The notes under the pieces are model-generated. The model searched no databases, was not told the origin of the DNA, and was given only the letters and a program-made list of their open reading frames with translations. Below, one piece after another: positions 1 to 8,923 of a DNA stretch of 64,000 bases. Where the stretch lies: positions 1 to 64,000 of the forward strand of contig NZ_JAODMK010000022.1 of the NCBI RefSeq assembly GCF_025465545.1, read 5' to 3'. The stretch comes from Naasia sp. GTDB lineage: Bacteria > Actinomycetota > Actinomycetes > Actinomycetales > Microbacteriaceae. The translations under genes were made by a program, and so were the position numbers. The number at the start of each line of letters is the position of its first letter. Position 1 is the first letter of the stretch.

Positions 1-249
1 GGAGTCAAGGCCTGGGCCGACATGGAGCGCCTTCAGCAGCGTGAGCTCACCACGAGCTTCGTCTCCGGCTGGACGCGGGGGCGGATCGAGAGCACGCTGG
101 AGCTCATGCGGAGCGGCGCGTTGCCCCTCGAACGATTCGCGGGGGCGCCGTCAGCGACGGAGGCAGACATCATGGCGACGATTCGAGCGGTGCTCGACGG
201 GACTCTCTCCCCCGTCGCTGCGGTGCTCGACTGGCGTGACCTGCAGTAG
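1..249 (+). CDS. C-terminal fragment of an unidentified protein, possibly a zinc-type dehydrogenase
   Basis: The reading frame is open from the first base of the window to a TAG at 247-249, so only the last 82 residues are seen and the true start lies outside. The fragment is helical and charged, with a segment RELTTSFVSGWTRGRIEST and the end AVLDWRDLQ. The pattern of a Trp-Arg loop followed by a helix resembles the C-terminal end of medium-chain dehydrogenases, but no catalytic motif is in view. The identity is therefore tentative. Confidence 0.5.
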   Translation, partial: GVKAWADMERLQQRELTTSFVSGWTRGRIESTLELMRSGALPLERFAGAPSATEADIMATIRAVLDGTLSPVAAVLDWRDLQ

Positions 250-386
250 CCGATGACCGAGATCGGGGCTGTCCCCGGCGGGAGGAGTTCTGCCCCGACT
301 GCGCTGGGCCCGGCCCGCCCGGAAGGCGCCCGACGGCGGGTTCCCCGTCGCCGCCCGGCTGGGCACACGCAGGGCAGGAGGACCGC

Positions 387-1013
387 ATGACCCACGTTGC
401 GCTCCTCGGAGACTCCGTCTTCGACAACGCCCGGTACGTCGCCGGCGGGCCGGACGTGGTCGCCCAGCTCCGGGAGGCGCTCGGCAGTGACGGGACAGCC
501 AGCCTGCTGGCGGTCGACGGCGACGTGACGGGCGGCGTGCCCGGACAGCTGCGCCGCCTGCCGCCGGAGGCGAGCCACCTGGTCGTCAGCGTGGGCGGCA
601 ATGATGCGCTCGGCTTCGCGCACCTGCTGCAGCAGCCGGCGCGGACCGTGGCGGACGGCATCCGGGCGCTCGGCGCTGCGCAGGAGGTCTTCGCGGAGCG
701 GTACGCGGCGATGCTCGACGCGGTCCTCGCGGTCGGACTCCCGACCGTCGTCTGCACGATCTACGACACGAACCCCGCAGAGCCGGGTCATGCGGTGATC
801 CGCAGCGGCATCGCGCTGTTCAACGACTGCATCACTCGAGCCGCCTTTGCCCGTGGCGTGCCGGTGATCGATCTCCGGCTGGTCTGCGACGAGGCGGCCG
901 ACTACGCGAATCCGATCGAGCCCTCCGTGCAGGGCGGCCGCAAGATCGCGACGACGATCGCGGCAACCGTCCTCGGCAGGGCGCCCTCCTCGCCGGTCCA
1001 CCGCCGCCGCTGA
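387..1013 (+). CDS. SGNH/GDSL-family hydrolase
   Basis: A 208-residue single-domain protein of the SGNH hydrolase (lipase/esterase) superfamily. The N-terminus reads MTHVALLGDSVFDNARY, which gives block I with the nucleophile Ser in GDSV (about residue 10). Block III is SVGGNDALGF near residue 70, with oxyanion-hole Gly and Asn. Block V, normally DxxHPS, reads NPIEPSVQGG near residue 177, so Glu stands where the catalytic His is expected. An AGGAGG ribosome site lies just before the ATG. There is no signal peptide, so it is probably cytoplasmic. The substrate is unknown. It stands alone with its own spacing on both sides. Confidence 0.8.
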   Translation: MTHVALLGDSVFDNARYVAGGPDVVAQLREALGSDGTASLLAVDGDVTGGVPGQLRRLPPEASHLVVSVGGNDALGFAHLLQQPARTVADGIRALGAAQEVFAERYAAMLDAVLAVGLPTVVCTIYDTNPAEPGHAVIRSGIALFNDCITRAAFARGVPVIDLRLVCDEAADYANPIEPSVQGGRKIATTIAATVLGRAPSSPVHRRR

Positions 1014-1061
1014 CCCCTCAGACAGCGAGAATGCGCAGTCCGGGTGGCGGAAGATGGTGCC

Positions 1062-2081
1062 ATGGACCCCAGGGACGCGCTGCACGAGATCGCCTTCCGG
1101 CTGGAGCGCGAGCGCGCGCCCCAGTTCAAGGTGCAGGCATTCCGCAAGGCGGCGGGCATCATCGCCCCGCTCGGGGTGCAGGAGGTCGTCGCCCGGGCTC
1201 GGGACGGGCGCCTGAAGAGCATGAAGGGCATCGGCGGCAGGACCTTCGAGGTGATCCGGCAGGCCGTCGACGGTGCGGTGCCCGACTACCTCGAGGACCT
1301 CCGCCGGCGCGGGCAGGAGCCGCTCGCCGAGGGCGGCGCCGAGCTGCGAGCCGCGCTCCGGGGAGACCTGCACGCGCACAGCGAATGGTCGGACGGGACG
1401 ACGCCGATCGAGCAGATGGCGGACGCCGCCCGCATGCTCGGCCGCGAGTATCAGGCCCTCACGGACCACTCGCCCACTCTCACGATCGCCAAAGGGCTGA
1501 GCGCCGAGCGGCTCAGCGAGCAGCTGGAGCTGGTCGCCGCCCTCAACGATGGCTACGACGGCTTCCGCCTGCTCTCCGGCATCGAGGTCGACATCCTGGA
1601 GACGGGGGAGCTCGACCAGACGCCCGAGATGCTGGACCGGCTCGACATCGTGGTGGCGAGCGTGCACTCCAAGCTGCGCTCGCCGAAGGCGACGATGACC
1701 GAGCGGATGCTCGGCGGCGTCCGCGACCCGCACACGAACGTGCTCGGCCACTGCACCGGCCGCCTCGTCGAGGGCTCGCGGGGCACCCGGCCGCAGTCGG
1801 AGTTCGACGCGAAGGAGGTGTTCGCCGAGTGCGCAGCGCGGAATGTCGCGGTGGAGATCAACTCCCGGCCCGAGCGTCAGGACCCACCGGACGACCTGAT
1901 CCAGCTCGCGCTCGACGCCGGCTGCCTCTTCAGCATCGACACCGACGCGCACGCGCCCGGACAGCTCGACTTCCTCGCCTACGGGGCTGAGCGGGCTGCG
2001 AAGAACGGGGTTCCCGCCGAGCGGATCGTCACCACCTGGCCGCTCGACCGTCTCCTCGACTGGACCAACTCCCGCGACTAG
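1062..2081 (+). CDS. PHP domain-containing protein with PolX-like N-terminal helix-hairpin-helix
   Basis: 339 residues if the ATG at 1062 is used; a GTG at 1044 in frame would add six. The ATG is preferred because GGAAG lies about 8 nt upstream. Residues 1-90 resemble the 8-kDa and HhH part of X-family polymerases (MKGIGGRTFEVIRQA near 54). A PHP phosphoesterase domain follows, with metal-binding HAHSEWSDGTTP near 104, DHS near 140, EVD near 180 and DTDAHAPGQ near 295. The polymerase domain of PolX is absent. Family members are metal-dependent phosphoesterases, often annotated as histidinol-phosphatase-like. The actual substrate is unknown; DNA binding through the HhH is an inference. Confidence 0.82.
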   Translation: MDPRDALHEIAFRLERERAPQFKVQAFRKAAGIIAPLGVQEVVARARDGRLKSMKGIGGRTFEVIRQAVDGAVPDYLEDLRRRGQEPLAEGGAELRAALRGDLHAHSEWSDGTTPIEQMADAARMLGREYQALTDHSPTLTIAKGLSAERLSEQLELVAALNDGYDGFRLLSGIEVDILETGELDQTPEMLDRLDIVVASVHSKLRSPKATMTERMLGGVRDPHTNVLGHCTGRLVEGSRGTRPQSEFDAKEVFAECAARNVAVEINSRPERQDPPDDLIQLALDAGCLFSIDTDAHAPGQLDFLAYGAERAAKNGVPAERIVTTWPLDRLLDWTNSRD

Positions 2082-2096
2082 CGGCTCCCCCCGCCG

Positions 2097-2150
2097 ACCT
2101 GCCCAGTTCGGTCGCATTTCGGCGCCGTACTGCGACAGAACTGGGCAGGT
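2097..2150. repeat. Palindromic intergenic element, family A copy 1
   Basis: Perfect 13-bp arms (2097-2109 and 2138-2150, core AACTGGGCAG) enclose one mismatch, then a further 6-bp pairing GTCGCA/TGCGAC, and a 14-nt loop that holds the self-complementary CGGCGCCG. It lies 16 bp after the PHP gene stop, so it may act as its terminator. Close relatives lie at 10890-10939 and 60471-60522. Confidence 0.75.
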
Positions 2151-2260
2151 CAGCGGCATGCGGGGCGCCCCACTACGCGCGTGCGTCCCCAGTGGCAAGG
2201 GCCTTGAGGGCGCTTCCCCGCGGTGCGACCCTCGGCTGGGACGAACGAACGGGAGGCGCG

Positions 2261-3409
2261 ATGAAGGCGATGGTGTACCGAGGGCCGTACAAGGTCCGGG
2301 TGGAAGAGAAGCCCATGCCGAAGATCGAGCATCCGAACGATGCGATCGTCCGGGTCTCGCTCGCCGCCATCTGCGGCTCCGACCTGCACCTGTACCACGG
2401 TCTGATGACGGACCTCCGGATCGGTCACACCTTCGGGCATGAGTTCATCGGGGTGGTCGAGGAGGTCGGCTCATCGGTGCGGAACCTCAAGCGCGGCGAC
2501 AAGGTGATGGTCCCGTTCAACATCTACTGCGGCTCCTGCTTCTTCTGCGCACGGGGCCTCTACTCGAACTGCCACAACGTCAATGCGAACGCCACGGCGG
2601 TCGGCGGGATCTACGGGTACTCGCACACCGCCGGGGGCTACGACGGCGCCCAGGCGGAGTACGTGCGGGTCCCGTTCGCCGACGTCGGTCCCTCGGTCAT
2701 CCCGGACTGGCTCGCGGACGAGGACGCGCTCATGCTCACGGACGCATATTCGACCGGCTACTTCGGTGCGCAGCTCGGCGACATCGTCCAGGGAGACACG
2801 GTCGTCGTGTTCGGGGCCGGCCCGGTCGGACTCGCGGCGGCCCAGTCGTCCTGGCTGATGGGCGCAGGCAGGGTTCTCGTCGTCGACCACCTCGACTACC
2901 GGCTGGAGAAGGCGCGGACGATGGCGCACGCGGAGACCCTGAATTTCGTGGAGTACGACGACATCGTGGTCGAGCTGAAGAAGCAGACCGACTACATCGG
3001 CGCCGACGTGGCCATCGACGCCGTCGGCGCCGAGGCCGACGGCAATCTGCTGCAGCACATCACCGGCTCGAAGCTGAAGCTGCAGGGCGGTTCCCCGATC
3101 GCGCTCAACTGGGCCATCGACTCGGTCCGCAAGGGAGGCACCGTCTCGGTGATGGGTGCCTACGGCCCCATCTTCAGCGCGGTCAAGTTCGGCGACGCGG
3201 TCAACAAGGGACTCACGCTCCGGATGAATCAGGCGCCCGTGAAGCGCCAGTGGCCGCGCCTCTTCGAACACATTCAGAACGGCTACATCAAGCCCAGCGA
3301 CATGATCACCCATCGCATCCCGCTGGAGCACATCGCTGAGGGGTACCACATGTTCTCGTCCAAGCTCGATGACTGCATCAAGACCGTCGTCGTTCCGAAC
3401 GCGGCCTGA
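2261..3409 (+). CDS. Zinc-dependent alcohol/formaldehyde dehydrogenase-like protein
   Basis: A 382-residue medium-chain dehydrogenase of the glutathione-independent formaldehyde dehydrogenase-like group. The start MKAMVYRG at 2261 follows GGGAGG by about 5 nt; an upstream GTG at 2192 in frame is not conserved-looking. Catalytic zinc ligands are Cys38 in CGSDLH and His60-Glu61. Structural zinc cysteines are at 90, 93, 96 and 104. The NAD-binding Rossmann motif is VVVFGAGPVGLAAAQ. It is followed after 14 bp by a 188-residue membrane-anchored protein, so the two probably form an operon. A second enzyme with cysteines at the same positions is at 13213. The substrate cannot be read from sequence. 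Confidence 0.87.
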   Translation: MKAMVYRGPYKVRVEEKPMPKIEHPNDAIVRVSLAAICGSDLHLYHGLMTDLRIGHTFGHEFIGVVEEVGSSVRNLKRGDKVMVPFNIYCGSCFFCARGLYSNCHNVNANATAVGGIYGYSHTAGGYDGAQAEYVRVPFADVGPSVIPDWLADEDALMLTDAYSTGYFGAQLGDIVQGDTVVVFGAGPVGLAAAQSSWLMGAGRVLVVDHLDYRLEKARTMAHAETLNFVEYDDIVVELKKQTDYIGADVAIDAVGAEADGNLLQHITGSKLKLQGGSPIALNWAIDSVRKGGTVSVMGAYGPIFSAVKFGDAVNKGLTLRMNQAPVKRQWPRLFEHIQNGYIKPSDMITHRIPLEHIAEGYHMFSSKLDDCIKTVVVPNAA

Positions 3410-3423
3410 TCGAGGAGTACGCC

Positions 3424-3990
3424 ATGGCCTACATCGCTGACAAGCCCACCCCGCCGCCCTCGGCCGACGAACTCCGCGCCCGCATTCCGGGCTGGGGTGC
3501 CGACGTCGATCCGAAGGACCGGCCCGCCTTTCCCCGGGAGCGCCGTGACCTGGACTCGGGCGCCCACTGGAACTTCCCCGACCGTCAGCCCGAGATCGTG
3601 CCCCGGGAGCGGAGCATCGAGCACAAGTTCGTGACGCCCGTGTTCGGCACCGCTCAGCCGCTCGCCGGGCTCTCGGGGGCGATCCGCCGGTACGCCTACG
3701 CACGATTCAGCGAGGGCCGCGCCGCGCACTGGCTCCTCCTCCTCGCCGGCGACCGGGTGGACGCGATGGAGAGCCACGCGCGTTCGCTCCTCACCCTGCA
3801 TCCCGACAACCCCGTCACCGAGACCGGCATCCTCAGCGAGTTCCGGCGGCACCCGATCCGCTCCCGCTTCGGTCGCAACCGGGCGGACCTCAGCCACACC
3901 TGGCTGGACCCGATCCTCGTCGCCGGACCGTGGCTGCTCGGGGGATGGGTGGCGGTCAAGGTGCTGCGCCGCCTGCGCGGCCCGCGCTGA
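3424..3990 (+). CDS. Hypothetical protein with C-terminal membrane segment
   Basis: 188 residues with no family I recognise. The first 70 residues are polar, proline-rich and probably disordered (TPPPSADELRARIPGWGAD). The middle part is helical (LSGAIRRYAYARFSEGRAAHWLLLLAGDRVDAMES). One hydrophobic stretch near the C-terminus (ILVAGPWLLGGWVAVKVL, about 164-181) followed by RRLRGPR looks like a single membrane anchor with a positive tail inside. GAGGAG precedes the ATG and the gene starts 14 bp after the dehydrogenase, which suggests a shared transcript and a related role. Confidence 0.7.
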   Translation: MAYIADKPTPPPSADELRARIPGWGADVDPKDRPAFPRERRDLDSGAHWNFPDRQPEIVPRERSIEHKFVTPVFGTAQPLAGLSGAIRRYAYARFSEGRAAHWLLLLAGDRVDAMESHARSLLTLHPDNPVTETGILSEFRRHPIRSRFGRNRADLSHTWLDPILVAGPWLLGGWVAVKVLRRLRGPR

Positions 3991-4095
3991 GGTTCCCCGA
4001 CCGGCCGCTGCTGAGCTCGCGGGAGGGGCCGCCGTACACTTCCCTAGCGGCGGGCGATGCCGATCCGGCGCCTGCCCGCGCCGTGAAGGAGCACC

Positions 4096-5025
4096 ATGTT
4101 CCCCGGTCCCGTCATCGTGGCATCCGACCTGCGCAAGACCTACGGCGACTCAGCGGCCGTCGACGGCATCTCGTTCGAGGTGGCCCCCGGCGAGGCCTTC
4201 GGGCTGCTGGGGCCGAACGGGGCGGGCAAGTCGACCACCATGCGGATGCTCGGCGCCGTCTCCCAGCGCACCGGCGGCGACCTGCGCATCCTTGGCCTCG
4301 ATCCGGATCGCTCGGGACCGGAGATCCGCGCGCAGCTCGGGGTGGTGCCGCAGAGCGACAACCTCGACCGTGAGCTCAAGGTGCGCGACAACCTGATCGT
4401 CTACGGCCGCTACTTCGGCATGTCACGGAAGGAGCTCGGCCCTCGAGCCGACGCGCTGCTCGAGTTCGCCCAGCTGACCGACCGCGCGAAGGCGCGCGTC
4501 GACCAGCTGTCCGGCGGCATGAAGCGCCGGCTGACGATCGCCCGCGCGCTGATCAACGACCCGCGCATCCTCCTGCTTGATGAGCCGACCACCGGACTCG
4601 ACCCGCAGGCGCGACATGTGCTCTGGGACCGGCTCTTCCGGCTGAAGGAGCAGGGCACAACCCTCGTGCTGACGACTCACCACATGGACGAGGCGGAGCA
4701 GCTCTGCGACCGCCTCGTCGTGGTCGACAAGGGAGTCATCATGGCGGAGGGGCCGCCGGCCGAGCTCATCAGCCGATACTCCAGCCGGGAGGTGCTCGAG
4801 GTGCGCTTCGGCTCGGACAACAACGCCGCCGTTGCCGCCCGGCTCGGCAGCATCGGGGAGCGGTCCGAGGTCCTGCCCGACCGCGTGCTGATCTACACCG
4901 CCAACGGCGAGCGGGAGCTCGCGGCGATCCTCGCCGCCGGCTTCGCGCCGATCACCAGTTTGGTGCGGCGGTCCTCGCTCGAGGACGTGTTCCTCCGTCT
5001 CACCGGGCGGAGCCTCGTCGAATGA
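4096..5025 (+). CDS. ABC transporter ATP-binding protein, DrrA type
   Basis: A 309-residue ATPase of the daunorubicin-resistance/NodI type that powers ABC-2 exporters. Walker A is GPNGAGKST at 39-47, the signature is LSGGMKRR near 138, Walker B is ILLLDEPTTGLDP near 158 and the switch His lies in LTTHHMDEAEQL. A C-terminal 70-residue regulatory extension is typical of the group. AAGGAG precedes the ATG by 4 nt, and a TACACT -10 candidate lies at 4035-4040. The two following permease genes overlap or almost touch it, so a three-gene exporter operon is likely. The exported molecule is unknown, perhaps a lipid, drug or polysaccharide. Confidence 0.9.
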   Translation: MFPGPVIVASDLRKTYGDSAAVDGISFEVAPGEAFGLLGPNGAGKSTTMRMLGAVSQRTGGDLRILGLDPDRSGPEIRAQLGVVPQSDNLDRELKVRDNLIVYGRYFGMSRKELGPRADALLEFAQLTDRAKARVDQLSGGMKRRLTIARALINDPRILLLDEPTTGLDPQARHVLWDRLFRLKEQGTTLVLTTHHMDEAEQLCDRLVVVDKGVIMAEGPPAELISRYSSREVLEVRFGSDNNAAVAARLGSIGERSEVLPDRVLIYTANGERELAAILAAGFAPITSLVRRSSLEDVFLRLTGRSLVE

Positions 5026-5035
5026 GCGCCGCCGC

Positions 5036-5869
5036 ATGACGGCCGTTCGCGGCGGACGGGTCGAGGCACGGGCGGCGCGCAGGGCCCGGCGCTACGGGAC
5101 CTGGTACGCGACCGAGTACCGCCTCCGGCTGATGCGCGCCTACGGAGGCACGATCCTCGCGGGCACCCTCGCCAACCCCCTCATCTACATCTTCGCGCTC
5201 GGAGTGGGGCTCGCCACCCTCGTCGAGCAGAAGACCGGCCCGCTCTCGGCGGGCGGCCACGGCTACCTCGCCTTCGTGGCCCCCGCCCTGCTCGGGATCG
5301 CCGCGCTCACCGTCGCCATGGAGGAGTCGACCTACGCGGTGATGGCCGGCTTCAAGTGGGACCAGACCTTCTTCGCGATGAACGCGGCACCCCTGTCGCC
5401 CGCACAGGTCGCGAGCGGAAACGTGGTCATCGTGATCCTCCGGCTGCTGGTCGGCTGCTCGGTCTACCAGGTCCTCCTCTTCGCCTTCGGCGCGGTGCCC
5501 TCGCCCTGGGGATGGCTGACGGTCCTGGTCGCGGTGCTCTGCGGAACCGCGGTGGCCGCCTGCCTTGTCGCCTTCTCGTCCTCGCTCGAGGGCGAGGACA
5601 GCCCTCTGGCTCTCGTCATGCGCTTCGTGATCACGCCGATGATGCTGTTCTCGGGCACCTTCTTCCCGCTGGCGAACCTCCCCGTGTTCCTGCAGCCGAT
5701 CGGCTGGGTGTCGCCGCTCTGGCATGCCACGGAGCTCGGTCGGGTGCTCAACTACGGGGCGGTCGAGCCGGCCTGGCTGTCCGTGCTGCACGTGGCCTAC
5801 CTCCTGGCCCTCACCGCCGTCGGCTGGCTGCTCGCGATCCGCGTCACCACGAGCAGGCTGAGCCGGTGA
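5036..5869 (+). CDS. ABC-2 type transporter permease (first of two)
   Basis: A 277-residue integral membrane protein with about six hydrophobic segments, fitting ABC-2 permeases of the DrrB/NodJ type. The segment PLSPAQVASGNVV and the later LFSGTFFPLANLPVFLQPIGWVSPLWHATELGR match the ABC-2 signature region before the last membrane span. It starts 10 bp after the ATPase stop. It pairs with the following permease, so the exporter probably uses a heterodimeric channel in the cytoplasmic membrane. Confidence 0.87.
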   Translation: MTAVRGGRVEARAARRARRYGTWYATEYRLRLMRAYGGTILAGTLANPLIYIFALGVGLATLVEQKTGPLSAGGHGYLAFVAPALLGIAALTVAMEESTYAVMAGFKWDQTFFAMNAAPLSPAQVASGNVVIVILRLLVGCSVYQVLLFAFGAVPSPWGWLTVLVAVLCGTAVAACLVAFSSSLEGEDSPLALVMRFVITPMMLFSGTFFPLANLPVFLQPIGWVSPLWHATELGRVLNYGAVEPAWLSVLHVAYLLALTAVGWLLAIRVTTSRLSR

Positions 5870-6690
5870 TCGCCGTCACGGCGCGGGCCGCCGCTGTCCC
5901 GGCCCGCATCCTCGGCTCGGTCTACGCGGGCAACGCGCGGGCCGTCCTCGGCCGGGGGATCACAGCGACGCGCAGCAGCAACTGGCTGGTCGTGCTCAGC
6001 GGTTTCCTGGAGCCGGTGTTCTACCTGCTCTCGCTCGGCCTGGGCCTCGGCTCGGTGATCGGCACGATCGACACCGGGGGCGGCGCGCAGCTCAGCTACG
6101 CGGCGTACATCGCTCCGGCCCTGCTCGCGGTGTCCGCTATGAACGGCGCGATCATGGACTCGACGTGGAACGTGTTCTTCAAGATGCACTTCTCCAAGCT
6201 GTACGAGGGGATGGTCGCCACCTCGCTCGGCCCGTTCGATGTCGCGCTCGGCGAGATCCTGCTCGCCCTGCTGCGGGGGGCGATGTACGCGGTCGGCTTC
6301 ATGGTGATCATGCAGGCCCTGGGGCTGAATCTCGCCTGGACCGCCCTGCTCGCCCTCCCCGCCGTCGTCCTCGTCGCCGCCGGCTTCGCCAGCGTCGGCA
6401 TGGCCATCACGAGCTTCATGAAGACCTTCCAGCAGATGGACTGGGTGCAGTTCTTCCTGCTGCCGATGTTCCTCTTCTCCGCCACCTTCTACCCGGTCAC
6501 CGTCTACCCGGTGCCGATCCAGTGGCTCGTGCAGGCGCTTCCGCTGTACCACGGCGTGGAACTGGTACGCGGCCTCACCACCGGAGTGCTCAGCCCCGCG
6601 ATGCTGCTGCACGTGCTGTACTACCTGGCGATGGTGGCGGTCGGGATGGTCTTCACCACCCGGCGGCTGAAGGCGCTCTTCCTGAGCTGA
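5866..6690 (+). CDS. ABC-2 type transporter permease (second of two)
   Basis: A 274-residue ABC-2 permease. The chosen start is GTG at 5866, which overlaps the previous stop by 4 bp (GTGA), the usual sign of translational coupling; the frame is open further upstream but that part lies over the first permease and is a shadow. Membrane segments and the motif LFSATFYPVTVYPVPIQWLVQALPLYHGVELVRG mirror the first permease, so the two look like distant paralogues. It completes the ATPase-permease-permease exporter operon. Confidence 0.87.
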   Translation: MIAVTARAAAVPARILGSVYAGNARAVLGRGITATRSSNWLVVLSGFLEPVFYLLSLGLGLGSVIGTIDTGGGAQLSYAAYIAPALLAVSAMNGAIMDSTWNVFFKMHFSKLYEGMVATSLGPFDVALGEILLALLRGAMYAVGFMVIMQALGLNLAWTALLALPAVVLVAAGFASVGMAITSFMKTFQQMDWVQFFLLPMFLFSATFYPVTVYPVPIQWLVQALPLYHGVELVRGLTTGVLSPAMLLHVLYYLAMVAVGMVFTTRRLKALFLS

Positions 6691-6748
6691 GGCGGGAATA
6701 GCGGGGCGCCTCCCCGCACTTGAGTCTCCTCGTGGATGGAACGAGCGG

Positions 6749-8215
6749 GTGCAGTCGATGATGGCGGCGGAGATCACCAGGGCGAGCGTGGGCCTGCGGT
6801 CCGAGCGAGGACCCATCCTCCTGTCGCTGATGCTCAGCACGTCCCTCGTCGCGCTGGACTCGACCATCATCGCGACGGCGATCCCCTCGGTGGTGGACGA
6901 CCTGGGCGGCTTCGGCCAGTTCCCCTGGCTCTTCTCGGTCTATCTGCTGGCGCAGGCCGCCTCCACCCCGATCTATGGCCGTCTGGCCGACATCTTCGGT
7001 CGCAAGCCGCTCATGTTCCTCGGCATCGGCCTGTTCCTCCTCGGCTCGATCCTCTGCGGCCTCGCCTGGAGCATGCCCGCCCTCATCGTGTTCCGTGCGG
7101 TGCAGGGGCTGGGCGCGGGAGCGATTCAGCCGGTGAGCATCACCATCGCCGGCGACATCTACTCGCTCCGCGAACGCGCGAAGGTGCAGGGCTACCTGGC
7201 GAGCGTGTGGGGCATCTCGTCGGTCGTCGGTCCCGCGCTCGGCGGCATCTTCTCGGACCTGGTGTCCTGGCGCTGGATCTTCTTCGTCAACATCCCGCTC
7301 TGCCTGATCGCCGGCTTCCTGCTGTGGCGCAACTTCTCGGAGAAGGCCGTGCGGTCGGACCAGAAGATCGACTTCCTGGGCGCGGGCCTGCTCGCCTCGT
7401 CGACCGCCCTGCTCATCCTCGGGCTCCTCGAGGGCGGTCAGGCCTGGCCGTGGCTGTCGCTGCCGAGTGCCGCGGTGTTCGCCGCCGCAGCCCTCCTGCT
7501 CGTCGTGTTCGTCGTCGTGGAGCGCAGGGTGGCCTCGCCGATCCTGCCGCTGTGGGTGCTCCGGCGCCGGGTGCTGCTCGCCAGCAGCGTCGCGTCCCTC
7601 CTCGTCGGCGCCATCGTGCTCGGGCTCTCGTCCTACATCCCCACCTACGGCCAGATCGTGCTCGGCACCACCGCCCTCGTCGCCGGGTTCGCGCTCGCCG
7701 CGCTCACCATCGGCTGGCCGATCGCCGCGTCGTTCGCCGGCGCCATCTACCTCCGGTACGGGTTCCGGGCGACGGCCGTGCTCGGCTCCGCTCTCGCGCT
7801 CGTCGGCACCGCGCTCACCCTCACCCTCGATGCGTCCTCCCAGATCTGGGAGGTGGCCGTCTACTGCGTGATCGTGGGCCTCGGCATGGGCTGGGTCGCG
7901 GCGCCCACTCTGATCGCCGCACAGTCGAGCGTCGAGTGGAACGAGCGCGGCGTGGTCACCTCCACGAACCTCTTCGCGCGCAGCATCGGCTCGGCAGTTG
8001 GCGTGGCCGTCTTCGGGGCCATCGTGAACGGGGTGGCCGGCCCGTCGGAGGGGGGAACGCCGTCCGCCGAGCGGCTCGTGCCAGCGCTGCACCTGGTCTT
8101 CCTCGGCATGACGGGCATCGCGCTCGCCCTCGTCGTGGCGGCGGCGTTCATGCCCGCGCACCGCCGCGATGGCCAGGTCGTCGCACCGGGGGCGGCGGCG
8201 CCGGACCCCGCCTGA
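6749..8215 (+). CDS. MFS transporter, DHA2 (EmrB/QacA) drug:H+ antiporter family
   Basis: About 488 residues with 12-14 predicted membrane segments. Motif A of the major facilitator superfamily is visible as GRLADIFGRKPLMF and motif C-like glycine-rich text follows in WGISSVVGPALGGIFSD. The N-terminal LMLSTSLVALDSTIIATAIPSVVDDL is typical of DHA2 exporters. The start is uncertain: GTG at 6749 and ATG at 6758 or 6761 all lie within 12 bp. It probably exports hydrophobic drugs or metabolites with proton exchange. It lies downstream of the ABC exporter and ends 30 bp before a convergent gene. Confidence 0.88.
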   Translation: MQSMMAAEITRASVGLRSERGPILLSLMLSTSLVALDSTIIATAIPSVVDDLGGFGQFPWLFSVYLLAQAASTPIYGRLADIFGRKPLMFLGIGLFLLGSILCGLAWSMPALIVFRAVQGLGAGAIQPVSITIAGDIYSLRERAKVQGYLASVWGISSVVGPALGGIFSDLVSWRWIFFVNIPLCLIAGFLLWRNFSEKAVRSDQKIDFLGAGLLASSTALLILGLLEGGQAWPWLSLPSAAVFAAAALLLVVFVVVERRVASPILPLWVLRRRVLLASSVASLLVGAIVLGLSSYIPTYGQIVLGTTALVAGFALAALTIGWPIAASFAGAIYLRYGFRATAVLGSALALVGTALTLTLDASSQIWEVAVYCVIVGLGMGWVAAPTLIAAQSSVEWNERGVVTSTNLFARSIGSAVGVAVFGAIVNGVAGPSEGGTPSAERLVPALHLVFLGMTGIALALVVAAAFMPAHRRDGQVVAPGAAAPDPA

Positions 8216-8245
8216 CCGCGTCCCAGCGGGGCGGATCCCGGGAGC

Positions 8246-8923
8246 TCAGCGAGTGATCACGTGGGCGTCGAGCGCGATGGGCCGGTGGTCGGATGCGCCG
8301 GCGGGGAGCACGTCCACCCGGTCGATCGCGTAGCCGTTCGAGGTCACGAAGTCGAAGTAGCCCGAGAAGAACTTGTACCGCACGTAGGTCGGCTCGGTGC
8401 TGCGGAACAGCTCGTAGCCGGAGTCGGCCAGGCGCCGCTCCAGCCCCCGGATGAACCACGGGTAGTTGAAGTCGCCCACCATGAGGGCCGGCAGGTTCTC
8501 GGCGAGCGACCGCATTCCCTCGTGCGCCGCGGTGATCTGCTTGCGCCGCACGGAGTTCGACGCGGTCAGCGGAGCCGCGTGGAAGGAGCCGACGAGCATC
8601 TCCTGACCGGTCTCGGCGTCGAGGAGATGCGCCGCGAGCAGCCGTTCGTTCGCCGGGGCCAGGATCCGGTCGTGCAGCGACTTGTGCACCGCGAAGACGC
8701 GGGTGGTGAGCACGGAGTATCGGCTCTCACGACGGTAGATGGCGAGCCCGAGGCGATTCTTCTCGGTGGCGCCCGCGAGCATGAGGTGGCCGATGCGCTC
8801 CGGCAGGTCGTCGCTGTCGCACTCCTGCAGGCAGAGCACGTCGACGTCCTCGGCGGTGGCCAGCGCGGCCAGCTCTCCGACGGCGGTGTGCTTGAGCAGG
8901 TTGTAACTGACGACTCTCAGCAG
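8246..8923 (-). CDS. Endonuclease/exonuclease/phosphatase family protein with non-canonical start
   Basis: An EEP-superfamily (DNase I-like) hydrolase. Metal and catalytic motifs in order are YNLLKH near the N-terminus, LCLQECD, GSFHAAPL, VGDFN and the terminal SDHRPI. A start at the GTG at 8839 would remove the conserved N-terminal VVSYNLL strand. Upstream the frame stays open to a TAG about 17 codons before the CTG pair at 8918-8923, without any ATG, GTG or TTG. GGGGAGAGG lies 6 nt before the CTG at 8921-8923, which makes CTG the best start (225 residues). A TAGGCT -10 candidate lies near 8952-8957. No signal peptide is seen. Substrate unknown. Confidence 0.75.
   Translation of the reverse strand: MLRVVSYNLLKHTAVGELAALATAEDVDVLCLQECDSDDLPERIGHLMLAGATEKNRLGLAIYRRESRYSVLTTRVFAVHKSLHDRILAPANERLLAAHLLDAETGQEMLVGSFHAAPLTASNSVRRKQITAAHEGMRSLAENLPALMVGDFNYPWFIRGLERRLADSGYELFRSTEPTYVRYKFFSGYFDFVTSNGYAIDRVDVLPAGASDHRPIALDAHVITR

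Noticed and set aside
33-2198. 721-residue open frame on the minus strand
   Set aside because: It is the mirror of the SGNH and PHP genes, passes through the family A hairpin, and its translation is low-complexity Arg/Gly/Pro/Asp text without a domain.
5356-5865. N-terminal extension of the second ABC permease
   Set aside because: The frame is open but overlaps the first permease and reads as Arg/Gly/Pro shadow; GTG 5866 gives a normal-length permease.
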